NCBI GenBank assembly: GCA_033060915.1
Contig: CM065397.1
Coordinates: forward strand, 13,553,501-13,617,500
DNA length: 64,000 nt
Source of the DNA: Euryodendron excelsum
Lineage: Eukaryota > Streptophyta > Magnoliopsida > Ericales > Pentaphylacaceae
Direction: 5' to 3'
Made by a program: the position numbers and the translations under genes. Shown here in pieces: positions 24,301 through 36,510 of the stretch; position 1 is the first letter of the stretch, and every line of letters starts with the position of its first letter. Under the pieces are notes generated by a model. That model was not told where the DNA came from. It ran no database searches and was given only the letters and a program-made list of their open reading frames with translations.

Positions 24301-24782
24301 GACTTGTAATTGGTTGGTGGAGTGTTTTGAAAATGTTTTTAGATCAAGTTAAGGGAGTTTTGCAAAAATGCTTTGGCTTGACTCAAGAGAACTTGAAGTA
24401 TTTTCGAAGTCTTGTTTTGAAAACCTTGAAGGCATGACTTTGGAGTGTTTTGGTGAATTAGTTTTTTGAAAGTGGTTTTTGAAAATGGCTAAGTGTTTGA
24501 AATCCTAATATGGACAATCTTAGAGATTGTTATTGATCTATCACTTGTCTTTGGAATCCCTAACCATGAAAGAGTTAGGAATACCTTAGGCTAGTGACCT
24601 TTTGAAAGCATTTTTTTTTTTTTTTTTTTGAAAATGTTTTGAAGATGGAGTGTAGGGACATTTGAAGAGTGTATGGAGTTGGGCTTTTGAAATCAAGAGA
24701 ATAAGGGGTTTTGGAAAATAAGCCATGAGAATAGTTTGAAAATTTGAATGATTACTTAGAAAAGGGTCCAAGAGTTGGGACC

Positions 24783-25065
24783 TTGAAGTTCACTACCCTA
24801 GAAAAGGGTCCTAGGGTTAACTAACTAGGGTTGGGTTAACCTAAGGTTAAGGTGACCTAGGGTTAACTAACTAGGGTTAGGTTAACCTAAGGTTAAGGTG
24901 ACCTAGGGTTAACTAACTTGGGTAGGGTTAACCTAAGGTTAGGATGACTTAGGGTTAGGTTAACCTAAGGATTGGACAACTAGGGCCAAGTTAACTAATG
25001 TTGGATAACTAGGGTCAAGTTAACCTAGGTTTAGGTAACTAGGGTCAAGTTAACCTAAGGTTGGA
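24783..25065 (-). repeat. ~30-bp minisatellite, inverted counterpart of 17428-17760
   Basis: Alternating GGGTTAACTAACTAGGGTT and GGTTAACCTAAGGTTAAGG phrases; the reverse complement matches the copy 1 array. Confidence 0.85.
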
Positions 25066-26470
25066 TTTAAAGTTGGTTTTGAAAATTGGTTTAATGCATT
25101 TTTGGAGAGAATTTTGAAGGACAAAATATGCTATGCAAGGGACTTTGGTGGTCAACCCTTTTGAACATCATTTCCATGAAAATTTTAACTCTAGCCAAGA
25201 GCATGGTTTATATGGATGGTGATCGGAGACCATTCCAAGGAAGGTTTCCTTATGACCATTATAACCACTATCTTGACAAGAGTATAAGGGGTCAAAAATC
25301 AACATAATGATGGTAAGTTTTGAAAAATCATTTTTGATGCAAAGATGGAGAGAATGCATTTTCGAAATCATCTTTGGAGAAGGATTTTGAAAACCATTTT
25401 TCAAGGGAACCATTCCATCAAGAGAGGGTTCATATGACCAATAAAAGGGAGACCACTCAAGAGAGGGTTCCATGGGGCCATTCCAACCACTAAACTTAAG
25501 AGAATAGAAACCATAGAATTCAAAGAGTTTGAACATCATTCTTTGGCAAGCATAAAGAGAGAAGGGAGCCATTCTAACAATTTAGGGCTCCTACAGCCAA
25601 TATAAAGGGAGACCACTCAAGAGAAGGTTCCATGGGGCCATTTTAGCCACTAAATTTAAGAGAATGAAAACTTTAAAAATTAAGGAGTTTGAAAGCAACT
25701 TTGGTGCAAGTTGAAATGCAATGATGCAAAAGTGTGAATTAGGGGGTAGAGAGGGATTTTCTAAGGCATGACTCCTAAGGTCTCATCCTAAACTTCAAGG
25801 GGCCAACTCTTGGAACAATTTTTGAAAGAAATATAGAGTTTGGAAATGGCCTAAAATTAAGAACAATGTAAGCATGGTGGAGCATGACAATAAGCATAAA
25901 ATGAAGCCAAGCACACAGGACATGATCAAAATAGCAATATGCAAGGGGTCATGATTCACATACAAGGCTTTTAGGCTACACCACATAAACAAGGGGCTCC
26001 TAGGCCATACCATCTTAAAGTAGGCTAGTGAGAGGTCCCGCTACATGGTGGCTCTCACTTGCTTTCCTCTAGGCATGATCTAAGAGCCCTCTTGGCTCAA
26101 GCATGCAAGAAAGAGGGGTTGAAGATGGGGATTAAAATAGAGAATAGCCTAAGTAGGCTAGGAAGGAGAAGAGAAAAGTGGGGGAGAGCATAAATGTAAA
26201 AGGGATACCACCTTTTGCTTTCAACACATTTGTACTCTTCAATGGATGCCTTGATTGGGGCTTGAGTGACTTCAAGAAGGCTTGAGAGGCTAGAGTGGAG
26301 TGTATAAGTGTGCATGAGGCCTTGTATATGGAATGTATAGGCTTAGGGGGGTAGAATCTAGCCTAAGTGTTGGAGGGGAGGAATATATGTAGAGATTCAA
26401 GTTTCTGGAGTGATTTTAGCAGAGTTTTGTATCAATTTCGGACCTGGAATATGCAAGGGGGGGAGGCCTC

Positions 26471-26518
26471 TATTTATAGGCAGTCTGGAACAGGCCTTGC
26501 GCATGTGCTACATGCGCA
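26471..26518 (-). promoter_or_regulatory. LTR core promoter: TATA box and 9-bp dyad box (copy 3)
   Basis: On the minus strand the dyad TGCGCATGT / ACATGCGCA with 3-bp spacer (26518-26498) lies 19 bp upstream of TATAAATA (26478-26471), the same order and near-identical spacing as in copy 1. A second, imperfect dyad lies further upstream (about 26535-26555). Confidence 0.7.
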
Positions 26519-27789
26519 TGGCCAAATTTTGGCCGTGCGGATGTAGGACATGCGCATGTACTGTTCCATTGCCAGAATAACACGTGGCACCCTGTGTACT
26601 GGTTAAATCTCGACCGTTGATCGAAAGTCGGTCGATCTGATCAAAATTTGAGCGCATGTAGCACACGCTCCATCACCGGGAAAGTTCGTCCCAACTTTGC
26701 CTCGATAATCGAGTTAATCAGGAAGGTTTCGGGGGAATCGGTCGCACTCAAGATGTTCTGTTAGTGTTTCTGATGAACTTTCATGTTTTCGAAAAGTTAA
26801 AATTATGTTTGGAGGTGAGTGATATCGTCTTGGAAAGTGTGCCAAAAAGGACACCTTCGCGGAGCATCTGTGATACTCTCCATGGGTGTTTGAAAGTGGC
26901 TGTCTTCGTTTCGTGTGATCGAGGCCTTCGAGAAGCGATTTATTCGATCGGAGCGTACCGATGGAAAGTACTCTGGAACTACTTTCAGGAATTCCCAAAT
27001 TTACGCATTTATCAAGTCATTTGATGGTGCGTTTTGATTAGGGAATTAGAGAAAAAGTCAACCTTGGCGGAGCGTCTGCGAGACACTCTAGGGGTTGCTA
27101 AAAGTCATGGTTTGCACACCGTACAATGGACGGCTTCGAGGGGCTATCTATTTGATCGAACCGTATCGATGGAAAGATTTATGGGCGAGCTTTCGAGAAT
27201 TCCTTGATTTACACATTTCTTAAGTCGTTGACGGTGCGTTATAACCAGGGAATCGGGGAAAAGGACAATTCAGGCGGAGCGTCTGCGAGACGCTTCAGGG
27301 AACTTTTATCGCGTCGTGTGAGCATAGTGTCGTAGGGTGCTCCTTTGGTTAAACAAGGACGTGTGGTGAAACCCTTTGCTCGAAACCCCAATGCCGGTGT
27401 TGTTTCGGGGCATTCTTGGGCTTCTAGGGGTAAAACGGTCATTTTGACTGGAGTTGACTGGAAATGGTCAGGAATGGTCTGGTATATTGTGTTAAGCGTG
27501 TAGGGCTGTTCTGGGATGGTTTTGAGAGAGTCCTTTACCGTTCAACGGGGTTTGTGCTGTGTTGAGGCGTTTAGAGGTAAAATAGTCATTTTGACCAGAG
27601 TGAGCCGGAATAGGGCCGGATTTGGATCAAATGGCGTGCTGGGGACGCCTAATGATTTGAAAACATTCTGGAAGGATGGACTTATCTTTTTAAGGAATTT
27701 TGAACTTTCCCAAAATGTGCCTGGAGGCCCAAGGGGCAGGTTTAGTCATTTTTCACTGAGTCGGGCTAGTAGGCGCCGGTGTTGACCTA

Positions 27790-28130
27790 GGTGTTGGTTT
27801 CTGAGACCGCTCGGTCTCGGAAAACTACCTGTGCGGTGTTGGTCTCGAAGAACGCCCGTTCTTAGAGAGCTACCTGTAGGAGTGGTGTTGGTTCTTGAGA
27901 ACGCCTGGTCCCAGACAACTGCTTGGAAGGGTGGTATTGGTCTTCGAGAACCCCTGGTCTCGGAGAGCTACCAAACGACAGACATTCTACATTGGCGGGC
28001 TAGCAGGCGCCAGAAGTGAACCTTATAGAATTTTGATGAGGTGTTAGTCCCCGAGATCGCCCGATCCCGGGAAGCTACCTGGATGGCGTTGGTTTTCGAG
28101 ACTGCCCGGTCCGGAAAACTACCTGGAATA
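27790..28130 (-). repeat. Degenerate ~45-57-bp repeats (GGTGTTGGT...GAGA units) near the start of copy 3
   Basis: Repeated phrases GGTGTTGGTCTCGAGAA, then CGCCCGGTC, then a GAGAGCTACCTG block, about six times. A similar phrase pair occurs at the right edge of the window (63800-63905). Confidence 0.7.
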
Positions 28131-31100
28131 ATGGTGCTTAAGGCTCCAACGGATCCTTGTGGACCCGAGAAGCGACCAGTTGGTTAGATTGGAGATTGAA
28201 AGGCTCATATTGAGCTTGCATGTGTTGTGATGTTGGAAACCGAATTTTGTCGGGTCGGAGATTGCCGAGCGGGCAAAAATGAGGTGCTTACACTTTTCTA
28301 AAACCACTCCCTAGGTTTCCTTCTTAGAAAAATCTCTCCAATCTCCTTTTCAAAATCGTTTTCCAAAAACATCTTTCCTAAAAGCTCATTTCCAAAAACG
28401 TTTTCCTCAAAGTTCACTCTCCAAAGATGCTCCTTACATTTCCTTCCTAAACAACTCTTCCCAAAAATATCTTTGTAAACACTTCTTTCCAAAAACTCTC
28501 TTTTCAAAATTCACTTTCTAAAACTCCTCTCTAGGATTTCTTTCAAAAAAATCTCTCTTTTTAAAAACTCACTTTCTAAAAATCTCTTTTCTTAAAATTC
28601 AAGTTAAGCCCTAAAGCCAACAATTAGGAAACCCTAGTTTTTTTTTTCCAAAAACATGATATTCAACCTTGCCTTAAAACCTAGGTTTCTAAAACCTCTT
28701 GTTTTCTACATCAAAACTATACATATTTCTAAAACCTATTTTCTACATCAAAACTATAGCTCTTTAAAATTTAGGATTTCTAAAACCTTCCTTTCCAAAT
28801 CCATGCCAAATCCAATCTTCCCTTTAGGATACCAAACTCAATCTCCCCTTTAGGAAACTAGATCCAATCTTCCGTTTTTGGAAACAAAATTACACCATCT
28901 CTTTTTAGAAACAAAATCCAATCCCTTACCTTAGGAAATAGGAATATCAATCTTTCCTAGTCTAAATCTTTCCTAATTCAACTCCTTCCTAATCTAGTAC
29001 CTTCCTAAACCATAAGTTTCCTAAACCTAAACTTCTAAATCTTTCTTAATTCAACTCCTTCCTAATTTCATCCTTTTCTAAGTCTTAATCTAAGTTTTCA
29101 AATCTTTCTTAAACTCAAATCTTTCCTAGCCTCAAGATTTTCTAAAACTCAAATTCTAAAACTTTCTAACATTCTAAACTTTCCTAAACTTCAAATCTTT
29201 CCAAATCTAAAACTTTCTAAATTCTAAACTTTCCAACTTTAGAAACTTCCCTATTTCAAAACATTCCAGATTTAAAAACTTTCCTATTTCGAAAACTTTC
29301 CTAATTCGAAACTTTTCCTAAAATGACACTGTTCTAATTTCGAACTTTCCTAAAACAAAACTTTCCTAAAGCAAAAATTTCCTATTTTGAAATCTTCCTA
29401 AATCGAAACTTTCCTAATTTGAATCTTTTCTAAATTTCAACTTCCTTAATTTTCCAAGTCCAACCTTCAAGTCAAATCTTTCTTTATCTCAAGTCCAAAT
29501 CCTATCTTCCTAAGTCTAGGTTTTGTAAAACCAAGCTTTCCAAAATCAAATCTTTTTAAATCTTCCAATTGAAATCTCTTTCTTCTAATCATACCTTCTA
29601 TTTTTCATCGAATTGTTGTCCGAACTATGACTGATCTGATTCCTCCAAAAGGATACGTAGGCAACCTTTATGGGTGCGGTCACAACCTTTTTCAAATCTC
29701 AAATTCCACAATCTCTTTCAAGCTTTTATTTCCACAACCTCTTTCAAATCTCCAATTCTACAATCTTTTTCAAGTTTTTAATTCCATAATCTATTTTTCT
29801 AATTCCAAATTTCTATTTCCAAATCTCTATTTCCAATTTCTAAAACTTTTCAATTTCAAATCTATCTTTTCAAATTTCTTTCAAATCTATTTTTCAACTC
29901 TCTTTTTCTATTACATTTGCATATCATGCATCATGCTAGTTTCTTTTCAAACATTTCTTTTATAAAGTAGATAGGACTAAACATTTGTTAGTTAAAGACT
30001 TTCATAGGTGAATCTAGGGTAAATAGATATGTAGGTACCGCAAGGGCAGGGTAGGGTGATGGCTTAGTGCGTTTTCCTTATACGTAACCAACCTCCGAAC
30101 CTAGAATCACTGTTTTCAAAGACCAAAATGGAGTTTATTTTCAAAAAGGGATTAAATGTTTTCCAAAGGTTGCTGAACAATTCGTTTTCTTAAAAACCCT
30201 CTCTTGAGAATGTTTTCCAAAATCGTTTTTCAAAAACCCTAAGTGTAGTCTTTAGATTGTGCTTAGTTTTTAGGTTACCTAACTCAACTTAATCAAGTTA
30301 GGTGGCGACTCCAAATGTTTTTCAAAAGCCCTTTATTCAAACCAATTTTCAATTCAAACATAGTCGCACTCATTCTTCTAGGAGGGTGAGTTCTAACGAG
30401 AGAGTATAGTGTTTTTCCCGCTTCTGTGTGTATTCCTCGAGTGCGAAAAATCTGGGTGCGACACTGTGCATTTATAATTCAAAAGATACATAACTATAGA
30501 ATTAAACTTTTATAAACGTAAAGTAGAATGTGTGTCATACATAGCAGAGTTGTGCCTAATCCCCAAAAACATGAACATACCATAAAATGGGCCTATCGAA
30601 GGCCACCACAATTACAAAATTAGGGTTTAGCCCTTATACACGTTACATATCATAAGGCCCGTAGGCTGGAATCCAAATATCCTCGTAATGTCTTCCCTTT
30701 AAGATTTCCTTGTTTGATCACCTGAAATCATTTTTAAAAAACGTAAGCTAATGTTTAGTGGATAACCATGATGCATGAGCACAAAATTTCATGAACTAGC
30801 AGTTATAGCTACATATGATCAATAGGTAAACATTTGCGCAGATAGAGCATAGCTGTCATATTAAAACGTCATAGCGTTTCGAAACATAATGTCATCAAGG
30901 AGAGGCGTGATGTACATAAATCATCATAAGCATTTGACATATCTTGATTCTTGTTCTAAAACATAAGTGTGTTACTACCCAACTAATATTTCTCTTCAAC
31001 GTATATGACAATAGGTGAATGTTTATGCATACATATCGTGTACCTAGGAACATATAAATGTAAGCTTGAAAACGCATGGCTTATACTACCATATCAACAT

Positions 31101-31899
31101 AATTCGTTATTTCTAAAACATAATGTCTAAGAAGCGAGAGACCTGTTGTAGCATGTTCCCGTAATTTATGACATAGCTTGTCATTAGTATAACATATCAT
31201 AACTTGTAAGCATACCTCTTGACTCATTGTATAGCATTAGACACATCCATATCGTCATTCTCGAAATCTATAAGGCATAACTTTGAGAACATAGGTATCA
31301 TAGTGTTATATTGGAACATTATATCGTAAGCTTTCATAACAAAATGTTATAACGTTTCAAACATAGTACCGTAGGAGTGAGACATAACGCATAACATGAT
31401 TTCGTAAGGTATAACATGACTATTATAAGCATATCGTGGCATGATATTGTGAGGGCATGTCATAATATCATAGAAATGAGAGATATATCGTGACATTAGT
31501 ATTTGTGAAAACATACATAACTTGTCGTGAAGCATTTAAACAAATCATATTACTCATTCTAGAACATAAGTGTGTCATGTCTTTACATTAGGCAACCATA
31601 TCCCTCACTTCACCCCGCTTAAGAGGTTTTTGTGGTGTTGGGCATCATAGTAACCACAAGGATTACGCGTAGGGCTCTTTAAGCTAACATAGTAACCGTG
31701 AAAGTCACGCAAAGGCTCTTTACATCAACCATGAGAGCTAAGCTCAGTCATAAGAGCTACGCTCAGTTATAGTAACCATAAATGTCACATCTAGACTTTT
31801 AAGCCAAGGGACGTCTCCCAAAGTGGCGATAGATTATTTCCTATCCCCTATCGTACAACCATCGTTGCTAGCTCAAGGCCTTGCCATGAAAGACTTTAC

Positions 31900-32045
31900 A
31901 TATCGATAGTTTATTTCATGTCTCCTATCTTAGGACTAGCATAGTGTATTTCACGTCCCTTAGCATAGGACTAGCATAGTTTCTTTCACGTCCCCTAGCG
32001 TAGGACTAGCATAGTTTCTTTCACGTCCTCTAGTGTAGGACTATC
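31900..32045. repeat. ~44-bp tandem repeats inside the 20331-35164 LTR
   Basis: Three copies of GGACTAGCATAGTTTCTTTC followed by ACGTCCCCTAGCGTA. Confidence 0.85.
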
Positions 32046-33159
32046 AGACTAGATTAAAGTCTTGCCACGAAAAGACCTTAAATTAGAGTCAAACATTAGG
32101 AATCTTACATCTGCTTTATGTGAATGTTCTAGTCCGTAGATTGTGATTCATATCATAGGTAAGGTTCGTACGTAATTCAAAGCATGACATTTATACTTGA
32201 ACGTAATTATTGATACATTGAAACGTATAGAACACATTCATGATATAAAAGTGAGCTTAAAACATTTGAAAATAATAGGGTTTTTCTCATGGCATATAGT
32301 TACTCACCTATCTCCGATAGAATGGGTGGTAGACAAAGTGTTCCTACAAGAAATGCACATAGAAGTATGAAAATATCAATACGAGGCTCCAAGGCAAAGC
32401 AATAACACGTAAACCGAAACTAAGTACATAAGTTCCTCAACCCCGACTCATCAACATCTCACTCTCATAATGGAAGAGAGCGATGCTAAACTCTAGGACA
32501 AAACCCCAATGTGAAATGAGAACACGAGGTTGAAAGCGAAGTGTGAAACCCGGAACATTGATCCTTTCATCACGTCCCAACCACCCCAAAAAAAGGATTC
32601 TCACAAAAGGCTAGTTCCATATGCAAATAGGCTTAAAGACCTTTAATTTGATAGGTCATTGCTTAAAAATACACTTCGGGTGAAGAAGTAAGGTCTCGTA
32701 AAGAATGGGGTAATACTTTGGAAAAACAAGGCTTTTGGCATAGTTTTGGGTTGACTTTAAACTTTAATATCTCTCAATCTATAAGGAATTATAGAAAAAA
32801 TTTATACGGCGAAAAAGGTCTATGAGTCTACTTTCTAATGCTTCAAACGATGTATCAATTCGAATTTTGTAGAGAAAGTTATGGCTATTTTACTAGACAG
32901 TGCCGAAACTGGCAAACAATTCGAATGCCCAACCGGGCCATTCGAATGCCAGGCCAAAATAACCTAGCTGTTCGAACGCCCAAAATGCCCATTCGAACCC
33001 TAGGCAAAAATGGAAAACTCTAATCTCGGGCTGTTCGAACGCCCTGTTGGGCGTTCGAAAGCCCCCTTTTGCGCAGCAACGATTCCTAACCCAAAACTCT
33101 CCCAAAACCCCTCCAAACACAACCAAACCTTCCCAACACTCTTAGGGCTCAAAGATTAG

Positions 33160-34625
33160 TGATCGCTCCTGAATAGTGCAATTTATATCCGTCAGTGTAT
33201 GGTTACAATGCAGTAATAATATCTCGGTAAGTTCGAGGTCGAACCACAGGGAATATGGATGGAATATAGTAGAACTCACTTTGGGAAAATAGAACTCTCA
33301 AGAAAAACGACTCTAGGATGTAAAAGAAAATTTTTTATTTGAGATTTGGTTTGAGAAATTATTTTAGGCAATGAAAATAAATTTATAATAAGAAAACTTG
33401 ATTAAATAACAATAAGCAAAAGGTCTTGGCAGGATTGATCCAGTTAATAGACCTACAAATAGGTCCCCAAGATAGCTGTGAGTAAAGAATCTCAAGATTT
33501 GATTATCCTTTTGGAGTTGATATTCAGTTATTTACTAGTGTTCATACCAGGGTCTCATCTATACCTGTCCTAGTTTATAAACCTGTTTACAAAGTATGTT
33601 TGAAGCTTAACCAAAAACAGTAGATTTCTAAAGTACTCTTAATAGGAATATATAAACAATTATAATCAATATCCTTATCAGAAATTCTTGGTATACGTAT
33701 CCCTGCTTGCATATCAATCTATACATACATGCTAGATATAATCAAGAATATTATTTTCGAAGATATTCATGGGCAAGAAAATAAATCTTGGTTCAAGTTC
33801 TTGAAATCTTGAAAAATAAATAACTATCTTGAATCTCTACATGTAACCTACTTACCTTTTCAATCTATGCCAAGAAAAAGATTTAGTAACTTGAAGCCAT
33901 AAGAAAGCACATGAAAATTATCTTGATAGCTTGCAACAATTGAAAGAACATCTAACCTTGAATATAAAGAAAAACTGAATAATAACAAAAATTAGGGTTC
34001 TTGAAAGGTATAAAGATCTTTAAACCTACTCCTACTCCTAAAACTACTCTAATTCTAGGGTTTCCTAACTCTATATCACGTTTTCTAACTCTCTCCCTTT
34101 ACAAAGAACTCCTATGGGCTTAAAAAGACCTTAATTTTATCCTAACAGGTTTTTGACCTGCGGAGGGGGGTGTCCGGACAGCTTTCGGACGGCCTTCCAT
34201 ACTTAGAAAAATTTTCACAGTTTTACCAACACGGCTACTGCCCGTCCGGACGACCCATCCAAGTGAGTCCCCGGATGGCTAGGGTGCCTTCATAAAAGTT
34301 GTAGATCTCAAAAAGTTGTATGGAAATCGACAGATTATGGGCTCTAATAGCCTTCTTGGTTTGAGAGATATGATCTTCCAAAGTTTCAGCTCCACGTGCT
34401 TTAGCAGCTTGTACCACAGCTTTAGCAGCTTATACTCTAGCAGCATCCTTTTAAAATCTATGTCCAAAATGTATCCGAAATCCTTCCATTTAAGCTCAAA
34501 ACCTATACAAAGCATAATAAACTTAATTAGTACTAAAACATAACTAAAAACACATATAAAATCATAAACTAACACTAACAAAGCACTAGTTAAGGCCTTA
34601 TAATTATATTTTTGAAGCACAATCA
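33160..34625 (-). mobile_element. Solo LTR (1466 bp) of an element related in layout to the Athila-like LTR
   Basis: It begins TGATCGCTCCTG, ends GAAGCACAATCA and is flanked by ATTAG (33155-33159, 34626-34630). The left end has GCAGTAATAATATCTCGGTAAG then GAGGTCGAACCACAGGGAA, the same arrangement seen in the Athila-like LTR (AGTAAATAAAAATCCGATAAG, then GAAGTCGATCCATAGAGAA). This suggests a related family in the same (minus) orientation. Non-coding. Confidence 0.85.
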
Positions 34626-35164
34626 ATTAGTCCACAAGGATGATAATAATTCAAAATGGGAAAGAAAGAACAATCAAATCAAAGGGATCTAAGGTTTTAG
34701 AAACCCAAGCCCTAACTTGTATAAATTGGGAATTTCAATCCCAAACCCTCAAATCCTACAATAAGGTTTACAATGCTCAAGATACATGCATATACATATA
34801 CAATTTGTAAAAAGAAATGGAGCTTACCTCTCTTCAAGCTTGCTCAAGCCTCCAATGGCTTCTCTTGGATTGGGTGGAGGCTCTTCAAGTTCCCTCTCTT
34901 CCTTCAATCTCCTCCCTCCTCTTTATCTTCTCCTTTTCTCCCTCTTTTCTTCTCCCAATCTGTTGGGTGTGTGTGTGTGTATGAGTGTGTGGGTTTGTGT
35001 ATATAAGATGATACGCTTGGAAAATAATCCCATATGTCTCACCCCTATAGGTTTAAGTTACAACATGACTTTTAATTGGTCAACTTGACCCAAATACACA
35101 TTAGAATGATATAAAATTTAAAGAAACATACAAATAGGAAATTTAATGGGTTCAGGGTACTACA

Positions 35165-36510
35165 GCTATATTTAGCACAAGATAAGAAATAGATTTGACA
35201 TTGGGTCCAACGAAATTGTATCAATAAAGAAATCTGTGGCTTAACAGATCAAAGATGACATCGAGTCATTTTAAAAGTGCACAACAGCTCAAAATTATAA
35301 GAATTCAATATATTTAATTACCTAAGCAATTAAAACAATCAAGTCAAAGACAAGTATAATGAAGCTATTGAATGAGTGATATGAAAGAATTTTATCAAGA
35401 GTAAATATAAACACTCCAAAAGGCGTAATTGGCTATAAAGCTTACTTGTTGAAAATCTCTATTTCTATAAGGATGAAACTGTACAATATGTATAAATACA
35501 AAACTTATCATGATATGATAATGAATGATGTAAGATAGCTTCTGTCTATATGTTAAGATAAAATCTTACAATTGCATTAAAAAGAAAAGATAAAACAAAA
35601 ATTATGCTAAAGTGAATGAAAATATGTTTCAATAAATTTTCAAACTCTACATTTGCATTCTACATAAAACTGTACAAAATTATAAACACTTTTTTTTCAT
35701 TTTTTTTTGAAAAATAACTTCAAAACTTGCAAAAAAAAAAAACCAATCTGCAAAACATATGTACAGACAAATAAAATAATAAATTATAATAAAAAAAAGT
35801 ACACAAACACATTGTACAACGGCTAGTCATAACTAAGTTGAACTAACTTTTTAACATCCAAATCAAAGTAATCTACAGTTCTGATGAAACCCAGGTGTCT
35901 CAATGCCTCGTCATTTACTCTACCCTTAAGAATGTCTAAGTAAACCATCTGATTCCCTGATATTAATTGATTGCTCTCTTTGCAATTTTTATTCACACAT
36001 GTATGTCTAGCACAACAGGGACACCTATTCAGTCTCTTTACTTTTCTTTTACAAGCCAGAGTACTGTGACCAGTAAGAAGTTAAAGTTGTTCCTTTTAAA
36101 GCTCAACTCTCCTCACCACTCTTGCACGGCGAATTATTTCGCCACTGACACCACGTGGAAGTATCAGATCAACACAACATGCAAATGTAAGTACTTTACT
36201 ATCTATATGAGAAATCATGACACTATCCAGTTCTTTAACGTCTGCTGGTTGCAAAGATAAAAATAAATTAAAAAAAAACACAAAAACAAAAAATGACAAA
36301 CCAAATAACCAAAAAAAAAAACGAACGTGTCCCCCCCCCCAAAAAAAAAAAAAAAAAGAAAATAGTTATGACCACGAGGCAAAAGGAAGGGAAAGGGTGG
36401 GAGGCAAAAAGGAAGGGAAGAAAGGTTTCTTCCCTCCAACTAAAGATAAAATAGCTACCAAATCAAATAAATGGACTAAACTAATTGTATAAACTGATTG
36501 GGTGTTGCTT
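35165..36510 (-). other. Continuation of the Athila-like 3' tail, non-coding
   Basis: AT-rich DNA between the end of integrase and the solo LTR insertion, with a C10/A15 homopolymer pair at about 36331-36356. No env-like reading frame is seen. Confidence 0.5.

Larger units (their letters stand above)
23368..28292 (-). mobile_element. Giant solo LTR, copy 3 (4925 bp), inverted inside copy 2
   Basis: The plus-strand start TGTCGCGCCCCG and end GGTGCTTACA are the reverse complement of the ends of copies 1 and 2. CTTTTC is present on both sides (23362-23367, 28293-28298), one base longer than the 5-bp duplications of the other elements. Contents mirror copy 1: inverted TATA box (26471-26478), dyad box, 30-bp minisatellite and GACCATTTTGCCCC motifs. 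It is a solo LTR with no gag/pol. Confidence 0.88.
20432..30463 (+). mobile_element. Giant solo LTR, copy 2 (about 5.1 kb, interrupted by copy 3)
   Basis: It begins TGTAAGCACTC, ends GGGTGCGACA and is flanked by CTGTG (20427-20431, 30464-30468). Its own sequence is 20432-23367 plus 28299-30463. The 3' part matches copy 1 closely in order (AAGTTAGGTGG, TAGTCGCACT, CTTCTAGGAGG, GCGACA). It has no internal coding domain. It carries tandem arrays absent from copy 1. Confidence 0.88.
20331..35164 (-). mobile_element. Solo LTR of a second family (about 3.3 kb of its own sequence), host of later insertions
   Basis: Plus-strand ends are TGTCACGCCCCG and GGGTACTACA, with GCTAT on both sides (20326-20330, 35165-35169). 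Removing inner insertions leaves 101 bp plus about 3.2 kb. On the minus strand it would start TGTAGTACCC and end GGGGCGTGACA, with a TATATAC at about 35002-34996 near the start followed by a purine-rich leader. That is the layout I know from Tekay/Del-type chromovirus LTRs, so the orientation and family are inferred. No coding sequence is present. Confidence 0.8.
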
